Source of the DNA: Eubacteriales bacterium
GTDB lineage: Bacteria; Bacillota; Clostridia; Oscillospirales; Acutalibacteraceae
DNA: 9,746 nt
Assembly: GCA_030529125.1 (NCBI GenBank)
Contig: JAUMXP010000053.1
Span: forward strand, 1-9,746
Direction: 5' to 3'
Part shown: positions 1-5,491 of the stretch, piece by piece
How positions within the stretch are numbered: the first letter of the stretch is position 1
How the letters are laid out: every line of letters begins with the position of its first letter
The notes under the pieces: model-generated
What the model was told of the DNA's origin: nothing
What the model saw: only the letters and a program-made list of their open reading frames with translations
The model's database searches: none
Position numbers and translations under genes: made by a program

Positions 1-401
1 CTGTTAACATCGTTCCTAACTCAACAGGTGCTGCTAAAGCTATCGGCCTTGTTATCCCAGAGTTAAACGGCAAGCTCATCGGCGCTGCACAGCGTGTTCC
101 AGTTCCAACAGGTTCTACAACAATCCTTACAGCTGTTGTTAAGGGTGAAGTTACAGTTGATCAGATCAACGCTGCTATGAAGGCTGCTGCTTCTGATTCA
201 TTCGGTTACAACACAGACGAGATCGTTTCTTCTGACGTTGTTGGTATGACATACGGCTCACTCTTCGACGCTACACAGACAATGGCAACATACATGCCAG
301 AAACAAACACAACTCAGGTTCAGGTTGTTTCATGGTACGACAACGAGAACTCTTACACATCACAGATGGTAAGAACAATCAAGTATTTTGCTGAACTGTA
401 A
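1..401 (+). CDS. gap: Glyceraldehyde-3-phosphate dehydrogenase, C-terminal part (5' end outside window)
   Basis: The frame beginning at base 3 is open from the window edge to a TAA at 399-401 and encodes about the last 132 residues of a phosphorylating GAPDH, which converts glyceraldehyde 3-phosphate, NAD+ and phosphate to 1,3-bisphosphoglycerate in cytosolic glycolysis. Visible hallmarks are STGAAKAIGLVIPEL, the substrate phosphate-binding Arg in QRVPVPTGS, the SSDVVGMTYGSLFDATQT core, and the C-terminal signature SWYDNENSYTSQMVRT. The nucleotide-binding domain and catalytic Cys lie upstream of the window. Codon use is strongly biased (aac, tac, gac, ttc, gct, aca), as expected for a very highly expressed glycolytic gene and unlike most genes further downstream. 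A strong terminator follows 20 bases after the stop, so gap ends its transcription unit here. The VPVPTGSTTIL variant resembles clostridial Gap proteins (family knowledge from memory). The internal ATG at 177 is not a separate start. Confidence 0.97.
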   Translation, partial: VNIVPNSTGAAKAIGLVIPELNGKLIGAAQRVPVPTGSTTILTAVVKGEVTVDQINAAMKAAASDSFGYNTDEIVSSDVVGMTYGSLFDATQTMATYMPETNTTQVQVVSWYDNENSYTSQMVRTIKYFAEL

Positions 402-420
402 TTAGTTTTATACAAGATTG

Positions 421-448
421 CCGGCTGCTTTTTGCAGCCGGTTTTTTT
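421..448 (+). terminator. Intrinsic terminator of gap
   Basis: A perfect 8-bp GC-rich stem (CCGGCTGC at 421-428, GCAGCCGG at 434-441) closes a five-T loop and is followed directly by seven T residues (442-448). It separates gap from the transporter operon promoter at 494. Confidence 0.95.
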
Positions 449-493
449 GTGTAAACTGTGATTTATCCTGCTTTTTTATATATAAAAGTTTTA

Positions 494-522
494 TTGACAA
501 TAATCTCCTTTTATAGTATAAT
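494..522 (+). promoter_or_regulatory. Consensus sigma-A promoter of the amino acid transporter operon
   Basis: TTGACA at 494-499 and TATAAT at 517-522 are both perfect consensus hexamers with the optimal 17-bp spacer. Transcription should start near 529, giving a leader of about 50 bases to the ATG at 581. That is too short for an amino-acid riboswitch or T-box. A weak 5-bp hairpin (TATCC at 537-541, GGATA at 548-552) is the only leader structure I see. The downstream gene has AAGGAG at 566-571, 9 bases before its start. With this promoter the operon should be strongly expressed. No operator is evident. Confidence 0.92.
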
Positions 523-580
523 CGTCTTGTTATCTATATCCTAAAATGGATAAGTAGTTAAATTAAAGGAGTTATGTAAA

Positions 581-1351
581 ATGAAAAAGATTTTTGCACT
601 TGTTCTTGCTATCCTAATGGTAGCTTCACTTGCAGCTTGTGGTTCAAATTCAGATGCTACTGCTGACCAGGCTGACAAGACATACGTTATTTACTCAGAC
701 AACGCTTTTGCTCCATTCGAGTACCTCGATGAGTCAACAGGCGAGTATGTTGGTCTTGATATGGACCTTTTCGCTGCTATCGCTGAGGATCAGGGAATTA
801 AGTACGAAATGCACAACGAAGGTTTCGACGCTTCTATGGGTGCTGTTCAGTCAGGTCAGGCAGACGCTATGATCGCAGGTATGACAATTACAGACGAGAG
901 AAGAAAGTCATTCGATTTTGCTGAGGGCTACTTCGAAGATGGTCAGGTTTTAGTTGTTAAGAACGATTCTGACATCAAGGATTTCGACGGCTTAAAGGGT
1001 AAGACAATCGCTTGTAAAACTTCAACAGTTGGTGGCGAGTACGCTGAGTCAATCAAAGACCAGTATGGTTTTACAATCAACTACTACGAAGGTTCAAACG
1101 AAATGTATCAGGCTGTAGTTACAGGTACAGATGCTGCTTGTATCGAGGACTTCTCAGTTATCGGTTGGGCTATCAACTCTGAGGATCTCCCACTCACAAT
1201 CGTAACAGAAAAACCATTCAACAACAGTTTCTACGGCTTCGCTGTTAAGACAGGCACAAACCCTGAGCTTATCGAGAAGTTTAACACAGGTCTTGCTAAC
1301 ATCAAGGCTAACGGTAAGTACGACGAGATCCTCGCAAAGTACGGTTACTGA
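581..1351 (+). CDS. Polar amino acid ABC transporter substrate-binding lipoprotein
   Basis: This 256-residue protein belongs to the SBP_bac_3 (GlnH/HisJ/ArtJ-like) periplasmic-binding family and captures an amino acid outside the cell for the permease and ATPase encoded next. The N-terminus is a lipoprotein signal peptide: MKK, a hydrophobic core, then lipobox LAAC with the lipidated Cys at residue 20, followed by a flexible Ser/Asp/Ala linker. The mature domain (about 34-256) has the family blocks DNAFAPFEY, GLDMDLFAAIA, IAGMTITDERR and a C-terminal NGKYDEILAKYG. By comparison with E. coli GlnH, Arg107 should bind the substrate alpha-carboxylate and Asp190 the alpha-amino group. The GlnH His next to that Asp is Glu189 here, so glutamine specificity cannot be assumed. 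Codon use is as biased as in gap, suggesting very high expression. The start is set by AAGGAG at 566-571 and the signal peptide. Exact substrate is unknown. Confidence 0.95.
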   Translation: MKKIFALVLAILMVASLAACGSNSDATADQADKTYVIYSDNAFAPFEYLDESTGEYVGLDMDLFAAIAEDQGIKYEMHNEGFDASMGAVQSGQADAMIAGMTITDERRKSFDFAEGYFEDGQVLVVKNDSDIKDFDGLKGKTIACKTSTVGGEYAESIKDQYGFTINYYEGSNEMYQAVVTGTDAACIEDFSVIGWAINSEDLPLTIVTEKPFNNSFYGFAVKTGTNPELIEKFNTGLANIKANGKYDEILAKYGY

Positions 1352-1381
1352 TATATTTAGTTAATATTTCACATTTTATGG

Positions 1382-1417
1382 TTTCAGCATGGTGCTAGCC
1401 GCCATGCTGAAATTTTT
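1382..1417 (+). terminator. Intergenic terminator-like hairpin between binding protein and permease genes
   Basis: An 11-bp perfect stem (TTTCAGCATGG at 1382-1392, CCATGCTGAAA at 1402-1412) with a 9-base loop is followed by five T residues (1413-1417). It lies 30 bases after the binding-protein stop and 30 bases before the permease start, inside what is otherwise one operon with no obvious second promoter. The likely role is partial termination and protection of the upstream mRNA 3' end, so that the binding protein is made in excess over membrane components. That stoichiometric role is inference from known transporter operons. Confidence 0.8.
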
Positions 1418-1447
1418 ACAGCTTTTATGTAAGGGTAGATGTAATAT

Positions 1448-2131
1448 ATGGATTTTGGAAGAGTTATAAGTGAAGCGACCCCTCTGTTGCTACAGGGCTT
1501 TCGCTACACCGTTATTGTATCTTTAATCGGTATCGCTATCGGTATCGTCATCGGACTTTTTGTGTGTCTGATGAATATGTCAAAAAGCAGAATCCTGCGT
1601 TTTATTGCGGGAATTTATATCTGGATTATCCGTGGTACTCCAATGCTTGTACAGTCGTACGTTATCTTCTTTGGTATTCCGCAGCTCATCCAGACTTTTA
1701 TGCCGGAGTTTCGTCTTGATGCATTTACAGCAGGTATCATCACACTGAGCTTAAATGCCGGTGCATATCTTTCTGAGATTTTCAGAAGTGGTATTCAGGC
1801 TGTTCCTAAGGGTCAGACAGAGGCTGCTCGAAGCCTTGGTCTTTCACAGAGCAAGACTATGATCAAGGTTGTACTTCCACAGGCGTTCAAGATTACAATA
1901 CCATCGCTTGTTAACCAGTTTATCATTTCTGTAAAGGATACATCAATCCTTTCAGCTATCGGTCTTGCAGAACTTACAAATATGACAAAACAGTATGTTG
2001 GTAAGTCATTCCAGTTCTTTGCGTCTTATGTATATCTTGCAGCGTTCTATCTTGCATTTGTATCGCTGCTGATGTTACTTTCAAAATATATAGAAAAGAG
2101 ATTAAAGTATGAAAGAAAAAGTAATAGTTAA
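1448..2131 (+). CDS. Polar amino acid ABC transporter permease (HisM/GlnP/ArtQ family)
   Basis: This 227-residue inner-membrane permease carries an amino acid across the cytoplasmic membrane. It shows the family N-terminal block LLLQGFRYTVIVSLIGIAIG, the IRGTPMLVQ motif (RGTP at 62-65), a loop SLNAGAYLSEIFRSGIQAVP, and the cytoplasmic EAA coupling loop (EAARSLG at 125-131, ending LP at 143-144) that docks on the ATPase. About five membrane segments can be read, the usual number. Only one permease gene is present, so a homodimer is likely. The start ATG at 1448 has a weak, distant ribosome site (AAGGG at 1431-1435, 12-base gap), fitting lower expression than the binding protein. The 3' end overlaps the ATPase gene by 23 bases, which implies translational coupling. 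Codon bias is clearly weaker than in the preceding gene. The start is reasonably sure because the upstream ATG at 1439 meets a stop at once. Confidence 0.94.
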   Translation: MDFGRVISEATPLLLQGFRYTVIVSLIGIAIGIVIGLFVCLMNMSKSRILRFIAGIYIWIIRGTPMLVQSYVIFFGIPQLIQTFMPEFRLDAFTAGIITLSLNAGAYLSEIFRSGIQAVPKGQTEAARSLGLSQSKTMIKVVLPQAFKITIPSLVNQFIISVKDTSILSAIGLAELTNMTKQYVGKSFQFFASYVYLAAFYLAFVSLLMLLSKYIEKRLKYERKSNS

Positions 2132-2840
2132 AGACCTGCACAAGTATTTCGGCAAGCTCGAAGTGTTGACAGGCATTGATACTGTTATTTATGAGGGCGA
2201 GGTTGTTTGTGTAATCGGACCATCCGGCTCTGGAAAATCTACTTTTCTCAGATGCTTAAACAAGCTTGAGGATGTAACCTCAGGCAAAATTATTGTTGAC
2301 GATTATGACATCACTGACAAAAAGGTTGATATCAACAAAGTAAGAGAGAACATAGGTATGGTGTTCCAACAGTTTAATCTGTTCCCTAATATGACCGTTA
2401 AAAAGAACATTATGATGGCTCCTGTCACTTTGAAGAAGATGACTAAGGAAGAAGCTTCAAATAAAGCTGATGAGCTTTTAAAGCGTGTAGGTTTGTTTGA
2501 AAAAGCCGATTCTTACCCAGGTGAGCTTTCAGGTGGTCAGCAGCAGCGTGTAGCTATCGCTCGAGCTCTTGCTATGAATCCTGACATTATGCTCTTTGAC
2601 GAACCTACATCAGCGCTTGACCCTGAAATGGTAGGCGAAGTTCTTGAGGTTATGAAGGACCTTGCTAAGCAGGGTATGACAATGATTGTTGTTACTCACG
2701 AAATGGGCTTTGCACGTGAAGTTTCTGACCGCGTTTTATTTATGGATGGCGGTGTTATCTGCGAAGAGGGTACACCTGAACAGGTGTTCTCAAACCCACA
2801 GCAGGAACGTACACAGGATTTCTTACGCAAGGTACTGTAA
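2109..2840 (+). CDS. Polar amino acid ABC transporter ATP-binding protein (GlnQ/HisP family)
   Basis: This 243-residue cytoplasmic ATPase powers the importer as a dimer bound to the permease. All ABC motifs are present in order: Walker A GPSGSGKST (37-45), Q-loop VFQQFNLFP (Q87), signature LSGGQ (140-144), Walker B MLFDEP (161-166, catalytic Glu165), D-loop SALD (168-171) and the switch His197 in VVTHEMGFA. Length is typical for the GlnQ/HisP group. The ATG at 2109 lies inside the permease 3' end (23-base overlap). AAAAGAG at 2094-2100, 8 bases upstream, is a modest ribosome site, and the start matches the family N-terminus (I-V-K-D-L-H-K-Y-F-G). It is the last gene of the operon, with a terminator 28 bases after the stop. 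No missing catalytic residue is seen. Confidence 0.96.
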   Translation: MKEKVIVKDLHKYFGKLEVLTGIDTVIYEGEVVCVIGPSGSGKSTFLRCLNKLEDVTSGKIIVDDYDITDKKVDINKVRENIGMVFQQFNLFPNMTVKKNIMMAPVTLKKMTKEEASNKADELLKRVGLFEKADSYPGELSGGQQQRVAIARALAMNPDIMLFDEPTSALDPEMVGEVLEVMKDLAKQGMTMIVVTHEMGFAREVSDRVLFMDGGVICEEGTPEQVFSNPQQERTQDFLRKVL

Positions 2841-2842
2841 TT

Positions 2843-2917
2843 TACATCTACATTATTAGCAACTATTGGCTGTCCTTTTTGGACAGCCTTTTTGTTTTTG
2901 AATAAAGCGTAGATGTA
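2843..2917. repeat. Distant 9-bp inverted repeat enclosing the transporter terminator
   Basis: TACATCTAC at 2843-2851 is the exact reverse complement of GTAGATGTA at 2909-2917, with the terminator hairpin lying between the arms. It could form a long outer stem around the terminator, be a pair of binding half-sites, or be chance in AT-rich DNA. No function is assigned. Confidence 0.4.
2868..2899 (+). terminator. Intrinsic terminator of the transporter operon
   Basis: An 8-bp perfect stem (GGCTGTCC at 2868-2875, GGACAGCC at 2881-2888) with a five-T loop is followed by TTTTT-G-TTTTT (2889-2899). Confidence 0.95.
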
Positions 2918-2947
2918 GTGATTGTGTATAATTGTTTATGTGAACAT

Positions 2948-2977
2948 TTGTGCATTTTACCGTTATCTTTTTATAAT
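2948..2977 (+). promoter_or_regulatory. Candidate promoter of the dockerin-protein gene
   Basis: A perfect -10 hexamer TATAAT (2972-2977) lies 18 bp after a partial -35, TTGTGC (2948-2953). It would give a leader of about 135 bases to the ATG at 3120. A second TATAAT (2987-2992) lacks a good -35. A TAGAAT at 3065-3070, at the edge of the inverted repeat, is a nearer alternative. The stretch is extremely AT-rich, so the choice among these is uncertain. Confidence 0.5.
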
Positions 2978-3064
2978 AAGGTTAAGTATAATAAAAATAT
3001 AAAATTTAAATAAAAAATTTATTATTTGTGAAACATTTTTAGGTTCTCAAGTGTTTTATTAGTG

Positions 3065-3088
3065 TAGAATATTTGTGCTAATATTCTA
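3065..3088. repeat. Perfect 9+6+9 inverted repeat in the dockerin-gene leader
   Basis: TAGAATATT (3065-3073) and AATATTCTA (3080-3088) are exact reverse complements separated by six bases (TGTGCT). It ends 18 bases before the AGGAGG ribosome site at 3107-3112. It could be a repressor operator overlapping a TAGAAT -10, or an RNA hairpin in the leader. There is no following T-run, so it is not an intrinsic terminator. The family of any binding protein is unknown. Confidence 0.6.
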
Positions 3089-3119
3089 AATTAGAAATGA
3101 ACGTTCAGGAGGCGATTTT

Positions 3120-4298
3120 ATGAAGAAGATATTTTCATTGATTTTAGTTGTGGTATTAGTTTTTAGCATATCTATAGTTTCATTTGCTGAGACACAGGCA
3201 TTTTCCAAGTCATTCGAAACAGTTGAGCAGATGTGTGAATATATTACAAAATATGCGGCTGACTACCCAAATGTTGATTATTCTGATGAGCTTACTACCC
3301 CTATAAAATCATACGAGCTTAAGCAGAAAGCGCTCGCGCTTATTTCTATTGATAACGATGATTATACTTTATCTGAAATCATATGTGGCGAGACAAAATA
3401 TAATTACGGAATTAACAACATAAACTTTAGATATACTAAGGGTGATGTCGAGATAAATATTTCGACCGATTATTTTCATAATTCAGAGAGTGTAACAGAG
3501 AGTGTGGATTATTTTGCAAGTTCACAAGCATGGGACCATGAGTTTTGCTGTGTTGATAGCAAAATATACATAGGTGAAGTACAGGGCTATTATTGTGAAG
3601 GCATATTTTATTCTTCTCATGATAAAACTATATATCTGATTGCTGCAGATGATGTTTTGATCGAAATTGAATACAATGGAACTCTTGATGAAAATTTACT
3701 AAATAGTCTGCAGATTAGTAGAAGCGATATTTTAATGCCAGTTTTAGAGTATTCGCCATCTGCTCCTATAAAGGTGACTGATGAGGTGTTAACCGCAGCA
3801 AGATTAGATTATGACAACGAAGATATCGCTAAAGAAGATCTTACTGTTACAGATTACTACGAATTTGATAATGGTCATAAACTTGTCAGATTAACTGTTG
3901 CTGGATACCAATACACAGATGACGAGGTTGAACAGAGAATAGGAGGATATGTATTAACAGTACCTCAAAGACCACTACCGAAGATGCTTATCAACGGCGA
4001 ATTCTACGATATTGCTCAGGCTTATGAAGCTTCAATGATTACCGATGATGACCTTGAGGAAAATTTCAAATATAGTTTTTCTACAGGGACTTTTAGTATG
4101 AAAAAGTATAAAGAGGTCAAAGGTGATGTAGATGGAGACGATAGGTTGACAATATTGGATGCAACTTATGTACAACGATATACTTGCAAATATGAAGACC
4201 TGAATATCAATTTGGATAGAGCAGATTTCAACGCTGATGATGCTATAGATGTGTTTGATGCAACAGCTATGCAGAGAAGCATTGCTGGTTACAAATAA
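3120..4298 (+). CDS. Secreted dockerin type I protein of unknown function
   Basis: This 392-residue protein starts with a Sec signal peptide (MKKIF, hydrophobic core, predicted cleavage after SFA at residue 23) and ends with a type I dockerin at 334-392. The dockerin has two calcium-loop repeats with Asp336, 338, 340 and 347, and Asp369, Asn371, Asp373 and Asp380, each followed by a helix containing DAT.-Q-R. Dockerins bind cohesins on scaffoldins or the cell surface, so the protein is probably exported and docked there. Residues 27-325 contain no catalytic motif I recognise. The region about 90-200 reads as beta-rich and ends in a short helix. The region 244-312 (YYEFDNGHKLVRLTV to AYEASMITDDDLEE) looks like a second module. 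AGGAGG at 3107-3112, 7 bases upstream, fixes the start. Codon use is AT-rich and unlike gap. The gene stands alone between terminators. It could be a binding or structural protein, and no enzyme activity is claimed. Confidence 0.88.
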   Translation: MKKIFSLILVVVLVFSISIVSFAETQAFSKSFETVEQMCEYITKYAADYPNVDYSDELTTPIKSYELKQKALALISIDNDDYTLSEIICGETKYNYGINNINFRYTKGDVEINISTDYFHNSESVTESVDYFASSQAWDHEFCCVDSKIYIGEVQGYYCEGIFYSSHDKTIYLIAADDVLIEIEYNGTLDENLLNSLQISRSDILMPVLEYSPSAPIKVTDEVLTAARLDYDNEDIAKEDLTVTDYYEFDNGHKLVRLTVAGYQYTDDEVEQRIGGYVLTVPQRPLPKMLINGEFYDIAQAYEASMITDDDLEENFKYSFSTGTFSMKKYKEVKGDVDGDDRLTILDATYVQRYTCKYEDLNINLDRADFNADDAIDVFDATAMQRSIAGYK

Positions 4299-4317
4299 AA
4301 TATATTCACTAAATAAG

Positions 4318-4347
4318 GCCTGTCTGGTTTTACAGACAGGCTTTTTT
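4318..4347 (+). terminator. Intrinsic terminator of the dockerin-protein gene
   Basis: A 9-bp perfect stem (GCCTGTCTG at 4318-4326, CAGACAGGC at 4333-4341) with a six-base loop is followed by six T residues (4342-4347). Confidence 0.95.
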
Positions 4348-4388
4348 ATTTTACTACAGTGTTTATTGTATGACTGTGCTATTTATGA

Positions 4389-4404
4389 ACAATTTATAAA
4401 TTGT
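4389..4404. repeat. Perfect 16-bp palindrome upstream of the ctsR promoter
   Basis: ACAATTTATAAATTGT reads identically on both strands. It ends 11 bp before the -35-proximal CtsR operator and is centred about 54 bp before the expected transcription start. This is where an activator or an AT-rich UP element would act. It does not match CIRCE (the HrcA site) or the CtsR heptamer. Confidence 0.6.
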
Positions 4405-4414
4405 GAAATTAGAC

Positions 4415-4431
4415 CTTGACTTTCTTTGACT
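4415..4431 (-). promoter_or_regulatory. CtsR operator 1, minus orientation, overlapping the -35
   Basis: On the minus strand the site reads AGTCAAA-GAA-AGTCAAG. It fits the CtsR consensus (A/G)GTCAAA-NAN-(A/G)GTCAAA except for the last base of the second heptamer. It covers the whole -35 hexamer of the operon promoter. Confidence 0.85.
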
Positions 4432-4443
4432 TTTGTTTATAAT
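4416..4443 (+). promoter_or_regulatory. Sigma-A promoter of the ctsR-mcsA-mcsB-clpC operon
   Basis: TTGACT (4416-4421) and a perfect TATAAT (4438-4443) are separated by 16 bp. Transcription should start near 4450, giving a leader of about 67 bases. The -35 hexamer lies inside a CtsR operator and the start site is next to a second one, so repressor binding would block polymerase directly. Confidence 0.88.
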
Positions 4444-4452
4444 AAAATTAAA

Positions 4453-4469
4453 GGTCAAAAAAAGTCAAA
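4453..4469 (+). promoter_or_regulatory. CtsR operator 2, plus orientation, at the transcription start
   Basis: GGTCAAA-AAA-AGTCAAA is an exact match to the CtsR tandem-heptamer consensus (A/G)GTCAAA-NAN-(A/G)GTCAAA. It begins about 3 bases downstream of the predicted start of transcription, so bound CtsR would block initiation. Together with operator 1 it brackets the -10 element, and it ties the gene at 4517 to autoregulation. Confidence 0.95.
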
Positions 4470-4516
4470 CTGCAATATGGACTGTTGATCAAATAAATGT
4501 ATAAGGAAATGATATT

Positions 4517-4966
4517 ATGCGTATGAGTGATATAGTGGCTCGCCACATTCTTGAGATGCTAGAAGAAAGCGATGGTAACGCTGAGATACAGCGCAACGAG
4601 CTGGCAGCTTATCTTGGCTGTGTACCTAGTCAGATAAACTATGTAATAACATCGCGCTTTACTCCGGAACACGGATATATAGTAGAAAGCAGAAGAGGCG
4701 GTGGCGGATATATACGCATCACAAAAATAACTGCTACTCCTACAGATGCTATCATGCACATTATTAATTCAATCGGTAAACGACTTGATAAACTTAGTGC
4801 CGAAATAATGATTAATAATATGCTCGCAAGGTCAATAATAAACGAAGAAACAGCTCGCCTGTTGGCAGCTGCTATGAGTGAGCGTTCTTACCTTGACATT
4901 CCTCAGCAGTATCGCGATTTTTTGCGAGCATCAATTTTTAAGAATATGTTATTAACTCTAGTTTAA
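4517..4966 (+). CDS. ctsR: CtsR, heat-shock transcriptional repressor (class III)
   Basis: This 149-residue dimeric repressor binds tandem heptamers in clp promoters and releases them on heat or protein stress. The N-terminal winged-helix domain (about 3-70) has the near-invariant stretch CVPSQINYVITSRFT (35-49) as recognition region and the glycine-rich wing RRGGGGYIRI (59-68). That glycine loop corresponds to the one described as the temperature sensor in Bacillus CtsR (Gly64 there, from memory). The C-terminal helical domain (about 75-149) has INEETARLLAAAMSERSYLDI and mediates dimer contacts and McsB/ClpC control. AAGGAAA at 4503-4509 supports the ATG at 4517. The ATG two codons on (4523) is a possible alternative. 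It is the first gene of its operon, with operators in its own promoter. Its 3' end shares bases with the mcsA ribosome site, so the two are translationally coupled. Length is typical. Confidence 0.97.
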   Translation: MRMSDIVARHILEMLEESDGNAEIQRNELAAYLGCVPSQINYVITSRFTPEHGYIVESRRGGGGYIRITKITATPTDAIMHIINSIGKRLDKLSAEIMINNMLARSIINEETARLLAAAMSERSYLDIPQQYRDFLRASIFKNMLLTLV

Positions 4967-4971
4967 GGAGG
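4965..4971 (+). promoter_or_regulatory. Ribosome binding site of mcsA overlapping the ctsR stop
   Basis: AAGGAGG at 4965-4971 uses the last two bases of the ctsR TAA stop and sits 7 bases before the mcsA ATG. Ribosomes ending ctsR translation are thus placed at the mcsA start, favouring coupled production of repressor and its modulator. Confidence 0.85.
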
Positions 4972-4978
4972 AGATATT

Positions 4979-5491
4979 ATGTTGTGTCAGAAATGTAAAG
5001 AAAAAGAAGCCAATACTCATGTGAAATCCGTTGTTAATGGTGAATACACCGAGTATATGCTATGTTCAGAATGTGCCAAAGCTATGGGATACACAAATAT
5101 TTTCACTGATATGCACTCGGATTTTAGCTCGATTTTAGGCTCGTTTTTTGCTAATGCTCTGCCTGCAAAGAGCGAAATCACCCGCTGTGATGTATGTGGC
5201 AGCACTTACCACGATATAGCTAAAAGCGGTCAGGTAGGTTGCGCTAAATGCTATGAGATATTTATCGACCAGCTTATGCCGTCAATCAGAAGAATCCATG
5301 GTAATACAACTCACTCAGGCAAGAAACCATCAACTTTTGCAGAAGAAATAAATGTAAAAGATATAAAAAATGAAAAACAACAGTTGATAGACAAACTAAA
5401 AAAAGAGCTTGATGATGCTGTCTTGGAACAGAATTTTGAGTTAGCAGCACAGCTGAGAGATAAAATCAAGGAAATGGAGGAGTCAAAATGA
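4979..5491 (+). CDS. mcsA: McsA, zinc-binding activator of McsB with UVR motif
   Basis: This 170-residue cytosolic protein partners with the McsB arginine kinase and modulates CtsR and ClpC activity. Two four-cysteine zinc modules are visible: C3-x2-C6 with C29-x2-C32, and C70-x2-C73 with C88-x2-C91. The linker at 38-65 is Phe/Ser-rich. The C-terminus (about 131-168) is a UVR motif with the hallmark QNFELAAQLRDKI, predicted to form an antiparallel coiled hairpin. The ClpC middle domain in the same operon carries the sister motif EQDFERAAQIRDE, which suggests how the partners recognise each other. The start is set by AAGGAGG at 4965-4971 and by the first cysteine pair beginning at residue 3. 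The stop overlaps the mcsB start in an ATGA. Length and domain order match known McsA proteins. Confidence 0.95.
   Translation: MLCQKCKEKEANTHVKSVVNGEYTEYMLCSECAKAMGYTNIFTDMHSDFSSILGSFFANALPAKSEITRCDVCGSTYHDIAKSGQVGCAKCYEIFIDQLMPSIRRIHGNTTHSGKKPSTFAEEINVKDIKNEKQQLIDKLKKELDDAVLEQNFELAAQLRDKIKEMEESK

Noticed and set aside
450..463. CcpA cre-like site between gap and the transporter operon
   Set aside because: The sequence departs from the cre consensus at about three key positions, including the central CG, so the match is not persuasive.
523..580. Riboswitch or T-box controlling the amino acid transporter
   Set aside because: The predicted leader is only about 50 bases, with a weak 5-bp hairpin and no T-box or aptamer-like conserved segment.
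630..872. Open frame overlapping the binding-protein gene in another + frame
   Set aside because: It has no ribosome site and lies wholly inside a gene with clear family motifs and strong codon bias. The translated product has a low-complexity, Leu/Gln/Ser-rich composition typical of a shadow frame.
2987..2992. Second TATAAT as the main promoter of the dockerin gene
   Set aside because: No acceptable -35 hexamer lies 16-18 bp upstream. In this AT-rich stretch a lone TATAAT is easily chance.
4348..4516. CIRCE (HrcA) element near the heat-shock promoter
   Set aside because: No TTAGCACTC-N9-GAGTGCTAA-like sequence is present. The palindrome at 4389-4404 has a different sequence and no 9-base spacer.
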